DNA of 64,000 nt from Balanoglossus misakiensis (lineage: Eukaryota > Hemichordata), in the NCBI GenBank assembly GCA_040954595.2, contig CM082579.2, forward strand, positions 1,736,001 to 1,800,000, given 5' to 3'. Below, piece after piece: positions 27,481 to 39,049 of this stretch; position 1 is the stretch's first letter; each line of letters opens with the position of its first letter. Under the pieces are notes generated by a model that had not been told where the DNA came from, ran no database searches, and worked only from the letters and a program-made list of their open reading frames with translations. Made by a program: the position numbers and the translations under genes.

Positions 27481-27512
27481 AACGCCGGGTTTACTTTGTC
27501 GGCACCGGCGTT
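27481..27512. repeat. Short perfect inverted repeat (8-bp stem, 16-base loop)
   Basis: AACGCCGG at 27481-27488 is matched by CCGGCGTT at 27505-27512. It is GC-rich within AT-rich surroundings. No gene context explains it. Confidence 0.6.
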
Positions 27513-28663
27513 CGCCTCCCAATGGGCGGGGTCACACAGAGTTCGTTATTCTTTCCCTGACTCGTCAGCATCACGGTTAGCAATCTGAAACTAACTTGAA
27601 GATATCGCGAGAGTATGTCAAAGGATGTTTTGCCGAGGTGATTTATCCAATAGGGTATATTATGACTTAGTTGACTGTCACTTAGAGCAATGAAACAAAT
27701 ATACCTGTTTTAACCTCAGCTTTGTTTTATGTCCTGGACTCATAATTCTTCTGAAAGTGACAATGAATGGAAAAAGATATGATCAGGACGTCTCAGCGGT
27801 CCCTTCCAGAGGTGTTCATGTTATAACTTAATATTACGTACACGTTGACCGATGCCGGCATGGTTTAGCGAGGCAGGAATTCTGAGGTAATATATCACGT
27901 GGGAAATAATAGGTAAGCTGGCGCCGTACTGTGCACAGGACGTTTTTATTGTAGGATATGGACCCATCAATATGACTGTGACTGACTTTAACTCATCTGC
28001 GCACTTAACAATAGGGCATTACTTGTACTTCTAATAAGCTAGAGTCATCAATTATTCCTGCATTCGCTTCAATCTGGCTGTCGTGACGTTTGAGGCATTC
28101 TCCTTTCCCCGAAATTCATCAAATCGATTAATATTTTTAGTAAACAGTTCGACCGATATGCATCCGATCCGACCGGCGTGACGCACGAATGATACCGTCA
28201 TCTAACTGTTAGATATGGCTTCCTCGTTTCTCGGTCAGTAGAAAACGAAGCTTTGGGCCGTGTGTCGATTCTAATGCTTACTAGTACAGCTGTTAGCGAT
28301 TATGTTAACCGTTATGTGATGAGGCACCTGGTGTTTTCAACTCTCTCTCATTTGTAAAACGACAAAGCTGATCTTTTAGGGCATTGTTTTCTCTGCAGTG
28401 ATGAGTACTCTGCTTCTGAAATATTCATTATTCTTCGGGTATCATATGTCAATTTGAATACTGTAATTTCCCTGCGATTATCTTTATGATTCCTGTGAAA
28501 TTCCCCCGTGACATTTCCAATGATGGCACAACTTCATTATCCATATTACATAAACACTTCATGATTACGTCAAAGGCTTAGAAAAGGAGAGTTTAGAAAC
28601 AAATTAACCCAGAAGATATTTTCATTCCACGCTGAAGCGTACCACTTTGAAAACAAAACAAAA

Positions 28664-28701
28664 TCAACGACGACGACAGCACCAGCAACAACAACAACAA
28701 C
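28664..28701. repeat. ACG/ACA trinucleotide microsatellite
   Basis: The order is CGA units, then AGC, then ACA units. Confidence 0.8.
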
Positions 28702-31700
28702 AGAAAAACAGGAATTAGGTTCCTTTCTCTTGAAAAGACATTCCACGGAAAATTTGCTCTCACAATGTTAACCGATTAATTGGCGCTTATCTTCAATTGC
28801 ATAATATCAAAATTTAACTCTGATTTTCCAGGGAATAATACACTTAAGGATGATTTATTACTGCCTTTTTCCGAGCTAAAAATACATCATTTTATGTCTC
28901 AATTTTATAGTTGACTGTTATAAACTAAAAGAGAGTTCATATTGCCCGAGGAGACGAGGCGACTTCAATATCAATGGAAAGCAATGTTCAAAAAGCAAGC
29001 ACATGATCAATGAACAATTTTCCATAATGTTTTCTTTCTGATCTAGTTTAAATGGTCGTCATTTTATTTCGTATGACCTTTGACTCCATGAGATGATGAG
29101 ACACTGTCCCTACAAACAGGGCGTGGAAAAATACACCGGCTCTTCGTAAGATCACAGACGCGTGACTCTCGTCGAGCCGAAGACATTTAACGGCTAGGTA
29201 TGGATAAAGAATACTGATGAACGCACTTAGGTCTTTTCCGATTCCCAAAGGTGGATTAAATCGTAACTCAAGCTGAAAATGTATGTATAGCGCATTAAAA
29301 CGCGCCGTTTACTCGATAACACCAAGCCTTACCACCTGGGAAGCGCGGAACACAATATTTCACCGTTAATCTAGATTCAACGAGTTTTCACCCTCATCAA
29401 ATATACATCGAAAGACAATAAAGTCGCAGTGTTTATTTGGGATGTGTAATATTCAGGTATCTAGGATCATTCTACGATCTTACTCGAAGCGTGACAGGGG
29501 ATAGAAATCAGTCCAGTGATGGAAGCGAGTGCTACTCTTAATCATCAGTATGGACGTACACGTTGACTGGGTATATCGTTTGCTCTGACATTTTCACCTT
29601 AGAGTCGTTAAAACGCTGCGGTAAGCAGTAAGAGCTGTAATAACAGAAAAATATGTCGCATGCATGGGAAAATGTTAAATAGCGCGGACAGAGGAACTTA
29701 TTGTTTTACCGATTGCTGCTGAACACACTCAGAGATGAAACGGTACCACCGAGGTAGTTGCATTACTACATAGTCAAAAGCTTGGATTTAAGTGACATTT
29801 GATTCGGGGAAAGGAAACAAAACGCCAAAAATGAAATACGATGAGGACGAAAAATGTGACCAGAAAATTGGTTACAACTTGAACCAGTCTTTGCTGTCTT
29901 TGATTGTGACCACAACGAGTTCGGACCTGTCTGAGACGTTTGTGTCTTTGTTTGAATACGTCAGTGACGTAAAGTGTGAAAATCAAACATTTGAAAGGCT
30001 GATTTTGAAAAAAAGAAAGGTGACATTTTCCTTGCAGTGAGAAGGATTGACATGTATGTAGACTATGCAGTATCAGCTGACTTCATTGTACATGAAATTG
30101 ACAATTGACCTCAAACTCGACAGGATTTGCATAATAATAACTCAGGTATTTTCATGACCAGACACAAAATAGGATTTCGAATCATGACACTGTCAAATAG
30201 CCAGATGTGCCAACGCTTTCCATCGTGGAGTGTTAAGTAGAGCCAAGGGAAAGTGTCACTTCATACAACTTTGCATAAACATTGTCAAGCTTTTGCATAA
30301 AGACCATAAAGAACGGACAGTGAGTTTACATTTCCTACTGTCTGCAAGACTATAATGCACAATGCAACTTCGCACTTCGCTACTACAACGAGACAATATC
30401 CAGTTACAGTAAGACAATAGGATTAGCCTGTAATTTTAATTAATACGAGTACCTATGGTTAATTTAATCAAATTAACATCGATCTGACGACCACTTGCAT
30501 GTTAAGTGCTTGTTTCACCGCTTTACTCATTGAAGAATGTGTGTATGAGTAGATTTACATTTCATTCAGTATTACGATGCTACAGTTGCCTCAGTTGAAT
30601 CGCTGGAGCTTTAATGGCCCAGTGGTACATTATTGAAAGCTATGCGTAGAAACCCGCCACTAGAAGGGATGTTCATCGCTTCGAGGTACACAACATTGTT
30701 TACGATCGAGAAACCGTAATGGCTAAAACCTCCCTATTATCTGACACGCTAAATGTTAAGGCAAGCGGAGACAAATAACTTCTAGGCGTTGACAATACCG
30801 CATTAATTGAGACCACCTTCACTGTGGTAAAAACAGTCGTGTTCTTTGATGTATGACATGCACATTTTTCTCCGGCGCAGTGTGCAGCAGTACTTTATCA
30901 AAGGAATATTATAACGGTATTGTTGGTTATTCACAGGGAGACTGAGCCATACGTGACCGGGTAATGAAATTGGACCAACGGTTCATATCAACTCCAGCTT
31001 CTGAACTACGTCATTCGGTTTTTATTACTCGCTACAAACTGTATTTTGTTCCGTCGAGCATATCGTTCGTCGCATCGGTCGGTCATATCTGAGTTTCGCT
31101 TTGTTTTCAGCATTTTAATAGTGTTTCACGCACTGAAACGACATGTTATAAAGAGCTTAAGAGGGACGCGAGGTCGTTGAAAGAGTTTACTATTTACATG
31201 CAAAATAGGCGAAACCTCAACCAGAGCAAACTGAAGGGAGTTGTGAAGGGTTAAAGGTTGGGTCAATCATTCATTTTGACTCCAGTCAGACGTTTGTGGC
31301 CGACAGTTCACTGTGTGACCAAGGACAGTGTTTTCACCTGCACAGGACACTCCACGTTCGGGACTTGCACATAGGGCTGTGTGCTTGCACAATACCGAAT
31401 GCATTATACATGTACATGTACTAATATATCGAGTTTACTCAGACGTGGTGCTTGCCATTGTCTTCCTCATCAAAACATCATTGAGCACATTTTTGCTCTG
31501 TTACCCGTATCTGAAATTACGCCATCGTCACTTCCACAGCTCAGCTTGCGTTCCTGACTGCCCTACTCTCCGAGGTGCTTATTTTGGAATAAAATCTGAT
31601 AAATATTTTAGCCTCGGAAACATTAATCAGGGTGGTAAAAACAGTGCGTTCCACAATTGCATGTTGTGAGTACGTACGGCACAGGGCATATTTACCTATG

Positions 31701-34700
31701 TCACTCGCTCTGATTCACGAATTCAATGTTGTTCAAAAGGCTTTCTGGGCGAATATGTTGACAAGAAGGAGGGGGCACAATGACATCTCGAGAGCAAAGC
31801 AAACTTTGAAAGTTCGGTCAGAATTGCTCTGGGCGAAAAAAATGAATGGTTTGCAAAGCAAACATTTATATCGAGTCTCCGAGTCCGCTAAATCCAACAA
31901 TAGTTTCGTCACGGTGTGTTGAGAGCTTGGCGTGGTAAGTTCGTCGTCGCCTTTGGTGACTTCGGTTGAGCGACCGAGAACTTGCCGCCGATTCTCTCAC
32001 CAGAGCGGAAATAATCAAAAATGCCAAAAGCTGTCTACTCACCACAAGAACTCTATTTTACCGCCTGAAACAACTCAACATGCATACGTGGTTTCCTTTC
32101 GTGTGTGTTGAGAGTGGAGAATGCTTCATTCCCACGCATGCGCGGACCACGGATCCCCAGTGTTCGCTGTTCGTCTGAATGTACCTAATATTTTGACACT
32201 ACGCTTGCAGCAAAATTTTATCCCATTTTGACATTTTAATCAATAATGCAGTCGACCCTTGGGTTTGTTTACTCGATGCCAGCGGTCAAGAACTTCGCAA
32301 GTTATAAATTGGCGATCTCTTGGAATATATTACATTTTGTTAAATTGTTGCCTTGGTCAGCATTTCCCATTTTAATCGACCTTCGCGAATTACTCTCGTT
32401 ATTTTAAATTATTGTGCAGAATAATGGAAATATGATAATTAAACTTCAACTTATGTTGATAGCAACCTAAAGTCGCCGATAAACTCTGATGCGCGCGAAA
32501 ATAAGCATCTATCACAAATCCAGACGACAGCTTCTTTTCGCATCGGTGAGACCCTTTAATGTTTCGAGACTCCGAGAAAAGTCCATTCGGTTTTTCTTTC
32601 TTAGTACAGCTACAGAGGGCGCATACTGGATGTAACTCGCACGCAAAACTGTTTGCAGAAGGTATGGTAAGTTGCGCCTATTTGTTGTGAATAGTCATAC
32701 TTGGAATTCCGCGGATGCAAACCAAACACAAGAACACCAGTAGGTGACCTACGACCTCCGTATTCTGAGTTATGCATTTTTTGTAACTGTATATTGTGAA
32801 AACCATTCAGGATAACGCGGTCACGCATTATAAACACGCTGACTGGTCGGGATATCGCGATCGGCCATTGCACCACACAAGACGGACAAGACAGCGCGAG
32901 CTATTTCAGTTTCTTCGTCGTATGTGTTTACAACACAATCACACGGCGTTAGTTTGAATAGTCAGGCAAGAATACAAATGTACTTTGTCACACTAGCTAA
33001 TTGAGTACTCCGTTATGACTGAACGCTCGGCTTCTTCAGCGCAGTTTTACCTGAGTGTAGTTGGCAAGCTAAGAGTGAGGAAAGGGGCTCAAATTTCTTA
33101 CCTACACGAGCGAAAAGCTAAGCGCTAACGCATTTGCAATTTCAATAACAAAATCTCTTCGCGCCATTAATTTTGTTTGTGTGATGATGTAGTCACCAAC
33201 TTTGCTCGATTGACATTCAGGCGAGTGGATGATCACTCTTGCTGAAGCATCTGTGGGGTAAAAGTTTACTGGTACATTACGTCACGAATCCAGCTGAAAT
33301 AAACGAATACGTTGAGGCCTCGATGACCCCGAGAGGGCGACATTTCCAGCTGGTTCTGAAAATCTGGCTTAATATCGGCGTGTCCTTGACCTTGACGCTT
33401 GTCAATTGGACTAACATCACAACACTCCAGACCATACAAAAGACGATTTTAGGTGAACGCCATGCAACTATGAACTTGTAGAATGAAAATGCGCGGGTTG
33501 TGTTATATAAACCATCTTTGAACAGTATGTACATTCAGTGCGTACTCAACTTATGATCGGACGTGAAAAATTGTCCAACAGGAAATCCTTTTAGCACTTT
33601 GGGGCATATATCCAGTGGCAATATTCATTGGCCACCATCCATGTACACCAGGACAAAAAGTCATGTATTGTATACAGGGTATGAATGGATCCTGCGACCT
33701 CAAAACATACACGACCTGTTTGGTGAAATTGTTTCAAGACGGTGCGGACACTTCTATCAGCAGTATTCACGTTGCAGATGTTCTAGCGATAATATGGAAA
33801 TCATTCTATTCAAATTACATGAAAATAACCAGCTGTGAAAATACACTCCTCATGATGTTTTCATCACAAAGAGAGTATTTTCTCCCATTACATTTTTGCA
33901 CCAGGAAATATGTACCACCAAACGTTTCTTTGTTGATGTTTTTCTGCAAAATATTCTCGAACTTAATGATGCCATGGCTTCTCGCCTATATTACCAGGAG
34001 GGAGGGGCGGAGAATGGCGATTAATATGGAACCGTCCGGGTTGAAGTCGATAAGCGCGCAGCAGAGGTCTGCCCTGCAGCCAGGAATTCTTTGTAAAGCG
34101 GGCAACTTCGCTGCATTGTACACTGTAATGAATTTACGCAGGGTTCAAAGAAAGCTCGGAGTAACACATGAATAAACGGTACATTTGGCCAACGCTGTAT
34201 TTTCCTCTCTACTGTGTTGGATTTACTTCCACTTGAATAACTCTGTCGGTCTAGCAAGGACTGAGAACACATTTGGCCCATCGATTTTGGAGGCTTCCCG
34301 CTTTGTTCCCACTTAAAAGACTCAATTAAAACGCTTAAGACTTGGGTGTTTGGAAACGTTCGGCATGTTGCTTTTTAAAACAGCTGATATCTTTGGCCCA
34401 TTGCCTCCAGTATTTAATAGATCTAATCACGTGGTAACTGACCCAAGTTTCGCCACTTCAACTTCAGGGACACAAATAAGTCAGGGCGTGGTTTTGTTCT
34501 TTCTCGAGTGTGTCCGCAAAGTCTTCTGCCGGAGTTCAGAAAAATGTCAATTGCTGCACGTGATCAAAATGATGAGTAGATCAATCTACTTTTAGTAATT
34601 AGGCTGTTTTGTTCACGGGATAATTGTAACTGTAATCTTTTATACTTGTGATAAAGGGCAAATCTTTTTATAATGACCCACATACACTGCCGTTTCGCGA

Positions 34701-36893
34701 TCCCCAGGAGATCTGCTATAACTTTGCATGAAGCGCTGTGCGACCTGAATATTCTAAATTTGTTAGAAGTCCCTGCATGGTGCTTGCATACAAGGCTGGT
34801 GGATCGTAAATGGAGAACGGGGACGGACTAAACCATGCATGACACACAATAAAATGTTCTTGTCAAAGCACCTATCAGAAAGGTGGACTCTTTGTCAATT
34901 ACATGGCTCTGGTATTTGAACCATTAGGTGGTCCAAGACGCGTCCTCCCGCCTTCATTTCTGGCAGAGATTGTCGTGTCTCGAAACACATCCTGTATCAA
35001 GCCTAACTGACCGATGTCATCTATGCTAGCAATGCATGTGAACTGTCCTGACCTATGTTTCCTCTATGTTTGTGGGTGGCTCTTGTTCACGACTTCCGAA
35101 TAAAACAGGCAGTGTGCGCCATTCAAAAACTACGTGTGGAAGTCCCATCTGTGTGACTGGCCAGCCTGTTGAAGGTCGTCCCCAGTGTGAAATGCGCAAG
35201 ACCCCAAATGGACACCTTCGCTGATCTACCGCCTTCGTAACTAGCCGCCCCTCAAACGCTGCAGTGTAACGTAAACACTCGAAAATCAAATCAACAACAC
35301 CTATGCTTTCATGGTCGACACACAAGACTCTCTGGTTTAACTCCATGTCACCTGTTATGTGTCATTAACGAGAGAGTAAACATTTTGAGTTTACTTGCAG
35401 GTCGGGAAGGACACCAAATATATCAGTGTCAGATTGTGTCACTGTGTTTGCAGAAACGTGTCTAGCACTGAAGCAACACGTCATTTGATTAATTTAAAGT
35501 ACACGCAGCCGACGATAACAACATGAAACTTCAAGGGAGTGTACATTACACACCACGCACGGACATTACTCTATCGCACAACTTAGGTGTTTCGGGGGCA
35601 TTTTTCCTGTCGCAGCTTACACGAAAAAATCATGTCAGTACTCACCGTTTCACACCAAGACCGAAACACCGGAGTCCACCCTCTCCTCAAAACAGTTCAG
35701 GACGACACTGTACGAGTTCTATGAAAGGCAAGAAATCGAGTCAGTTTCGGACGTACATGAGAAGGGAACGCACCTTATGGCGGCCTTAATAGACAGTACA
35801 GCGAACCGAAGACAATGACAGTCGCTGCAACAAAGAGACGGACGTACATAGACTTTTTATAAACGCTTTTCTGCCAGTCTTTTGTGAGGAAGGGGTTACA
35901 GATCCGCGCACAGAGGTCACCATCTATGAATGTCTTTTCATTTAGGCCAACAATCGATGTCTATTCTACATACATTCACTATGAGTGTCTGTCTTTGTGT
36001 AAACGCGGTGGCACTAGCGGGCCTTGTCAAGCAGTGAAAGTTGTCCCGTCGACACTAGTACATACACACTCTTGCACGTTGGCAAAAAGCAGCCATGATT
36101 GACGGTTTCCTACACGGAGTGACTTGCCTTTTCCTCTGAAACAGTAAACCTTCTGCCCAGGTGTTTATTCAGTCCTAACCCCCAACATAGTATACAGAAC
36201 ATCACCGTAGGCTAACTGGCTGGTAGTACGCTTTTAAAAGCCTTTCTTCCCAGTCTTTGTGAATGACCGACCACTGAAAAAAAGTGTCCGCTCATGCACT
36301 CCGGAAATCGAACAACCACTGCGACGTTTGTGTGAAAAGAAGCCCTGCACATCACCGCTGTGATCATTGCGCGCGCAGGAGACAAGCGTCCGAGCTTCCA
36401 ACGATGCTGTGGACAGTCTGATCTGACGCAACAGAAGTTTTGGAATCAGATGACATTTGTGGAGTGAGTCCAGCCTCCAACAAACTGCCAGTACAACATA
36501 GAAAGGGAAAGTGTTAATTACTTGTGTAAAATACACTTGATCACGATACAAACGGGGTAACAGGAATTACAAGATATGCGACTGCATATCGACGTTGAAA
36601 AGTCAGACATCGCTCCAGAAAATATCTTACTGATGAAGTCAAATTGTAAAAGAAGAAAGTAGTCGTACTTATGGTATGAGGGCGCTTTTCATAACAATCG
36701 TCCCTGTGACTTTTAAAAACTGGATCTAAAACGCAAATTATACAACAGCCAAACAATACAATAGAAACCATTTATTAACAGCTGTTTCATTAGAGATTAA
36801 ATTTATTTCATTTCAGTTTAAATTGCTGATAACTTTGATTGCACAGGTTGCCCAAATTAAATTCATTATCACTCTCTTGCACAGTAATTAATA

Positions 36894-36899
36894 TTTATT
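36894..36899 (-). promoter_or_regulatory. Candidate polyadenylation signal of the TRIM/MIB gene
   Basis: AATAAA on the minus strand lies about 190 bases beyond the stop codon at 37092. A second AATAAA lies at 36802-36807. Confidence 0.45.
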
Positions 36900-37091
36900 A
36901 ATGGCATCTAATTCTCAGAAAACGTGCCTATATTCAGTTCACATCTGGTTTCTCTAATCCTATGGTAACCCTGACTTTAAGAGCTGCACGCTATAGTGTC
37001 AAGATATCAAACAAGAATTTTACCATGCATGGTATTTAAATGAAGGGTGATTTTGTCCCTATACATCGATTTGTAATAAATCTTAAGTTGA

Positions 37092-39049
37092 CTAGTTTTC
37101 TTCAGAAGGTTGTCGCCAGCCCATCATCCAATACACCCATCCCTGGGACTCGTTCCCCTTTGACTCTGAACCCACTCTTCGCGGTCTCTCACTTGACTTT
37201 TCATCCGCAAGTTCCAGATCATAGACCCCATTGCACCCCATTCTGTAGGTATAACGCTCCCCGCTATCCCACTGCACTCCGATCCACAATCCATCATCCA
37301 GGTTTGAATCGACTGTTCCTTTACAGTCCAACCCACCGTCCTGAAATCGAGCAATTTTGTAAAATGAGAGTTGTACAAGAGGATTCCCACATAGTACATT
37401 AATTCTTGAGTGACTCTAGATTCCTGTTAATTAATAACGCTGCACACCGTCTCCGGGTGAAAGATTGTACATTAGCCCCGGTGCTTCACTGATTAAACCA
37501 GACCGATTCTTCATCAATGATCTACAAAATGTAAATGTTTATGACTTTTGATCTACAAACCTGATTTCCCCAACACCAATCTGTGCTTCTTTCAACTCTA
37601 TCGCCAACGTGCATATCGAAGGCAAGTTTCGGGCCGCCCATTTTCTGCAAAAATACCACGGATTTAGAAAATTATAAACAAGAATATCTTCATGTGATTG
37701 CCGACGGATTATGAATCAAACGGCATGATTTTGAGCTGCATTTCTTCGTCTATATTTTCATAGCAACTCGACGATTTCTTTTCACCTTTGCACTTCTGAA
37801 ACAATTGTATTTCAGTTGTGGTGTCGAATAGATAAGAATCTACACTTTAAGGTCACACTGATCTGTCTGTGATAAGATTTGGGTGTATGAATACATTTAA
37901 AACGGAGAAAATATTAGAAAACGGCACTATACTGACCCACACAATTCTGCCGATGTCACTGGCCCGGACGACAGGTTGCGATTCAGCGGCGGTCAGTTGA
38001 ATACTCCCCGTCGTCTGTAACTGTTCCACTTGGCTGTCGCTGACACTTTGCAGTTTGCTGCAAACTTGATTCTTCATCGACACCAGCTCCACGTTGTTGC
38101 CATACCTGACCACTTTCCTGGCATAATCGCAGGCGTTGCTAGCTCCCTTGATATCTTCTTCCAGGATGTTTTCGTACCCGGTGACCATTTCATCTTTCCT
38201 GCTGTAACGCTCTTTAGTTTCCCTCTTCAGTTTTTCCGCCTGGTCCTTCACCTGTTTGGTCAGCGATTCGATAAGTTGCTCTGCTCTTTCGTCGATTTCT
38301 GCCAACACTTTTGATTGGCCCTCCTTCAGCTTCTGTCTCACCTGGCGGGCTTCGTCGATGCAGAACTGGATCGCCGAAACCTTTTCCTCGGCGACCGTCA
38401 TGACTGCCACGACGTCGTCTCTGCTTTCCTCGCCAGCATCGGCCACATCCATGAAGTCATGGCCTTTGTGGTCTTGCAAAGAGCACAGCACGCATACGGG
38501 AACTTTGCATTCTTTGCAGAAAAGCTTCATCATTTCCCCGTTGTGCTTCTTACAAGTGCAGACAGCTTTAGATCTTGATTTCACCCAGCTCCTGCCGTCT
38601 TTCATCTCCTCTCTGCCGAGCAGTTGGTGTTCTTTGGTCGCTTTCATTCTCTGATGATGTCTGCCGCAGTCACCACAGAGGAAACCTCCGCACTGCAGAC
38701 AGTAGGTTGTAGACTGGTCTACGTCCTCCTTATCGCAACTCGAACAGACAATTTTCGCATCTTCTTTTGTCGACTTGTTGTAGGCGCTCAGCGTCTCGCA
38801 GATACCAGCAATGAAGAAGTTGCCCTGCAACCCATCAACGCCATTTTCAGGAATTTGGAAAGGTGTCTGACATATTGGACAGCAGGGATTCTGCACGAAA
38901 CCCGCGTTTCTCTCGGCGTAGTTCGTCAAACAGGCGCAGCAGAACGAATGAAGGCAATTCAACACTCTGGGGTCAGAAAAGGTCTCGTGGCATATCACAC
39001 AGGACAGGAAATCTGACTCAAGTTGGTCTAGTACGTTTGCAGTGGCCAT
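37092..39049 (-). CDS. TRIM-type RING/B-box/coiled-coil E3 ligase with a C-terminal MIB/HERC2 domain
   Basis: Three coding exons join in phase 0: 39049-37937 (371 codons, GTCAGT donor), 37644-37561 (28 codons) and 37340-37092 (82 codons plus stop), giving 481 residues. The RING finger uses C17, C20, C32, H34, C37, C40, C57 and C60. B-box 1 spans about 102-141. B-box 2 uses C166, H169, C178, C181, C186, C189, H194 and H197. A coiled coil rich in Lys and Glu covers about 205-330. Exons 2 and 3 form a MIB/HERC2 domain (about 380-444): VGDRVERSTDWCWGNQ, then DGG, IGVQWDSGERYTYRMG and GVYDLELA. The intron splits it exactly between WGNQ and DGG. RING and B-box proteins are ubiquitin ligases. MIB/HERC2 domains bind substrates in Mind-bomb proteins and HERC2. 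I infer a ligase whose target is chosen by the MIB domain in place of the usual SPRY or NHL. A 37-residue tail has no known motif. Confidence 0.88.

Larger units (their letters stand above)
15374..36893. other. About 21 kb without a recognisable gene
   Basis: I read both strands for domains, long open frames and splice-bounded exons and found none that I can support. The longest frames (16944-17468 plus strand, 174 codons; 33615-34175 plus strand, 186 codons) have no family features, signal peptide or repeat. Microsatellites and one hairpin inside are listed separately. The stretch may contain the 5' end and regulatory DNA of the THSD1-like gene on its left, and untranslated or short-exon genes I cannot detect by eye. 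Confidence 0.5.

Noticed and set aside
33615-34175. Plus-strand open frame of 186 codons, the longest in the gene-poor block
   Set aside because: It overlaps other open frames on both strands, has no motif, and its ATG lies within another frame's body; no support beyond length.
35053-35346. Minus-strand frame of 97 codons and an opposite Cys-containing frame
   Set aside because: Neither resembles a known module; cysteine spacing on the plus strand does not fit TSP1, CUB or zinc-finger patterns.
35852-36270. Two loosely similar segments (CGCTTTTCTGCCAGTC and GCCTTTCTTCCCAGTC types)
   Set aside because: Similarity is short and degenerate; not enough to call a duplication or element.
38030-39016. 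Several plus-strand frames opposite the TRIM/MIB exon
   Set aside because: They are antisense shadows of a clear minus-strand coding exon.
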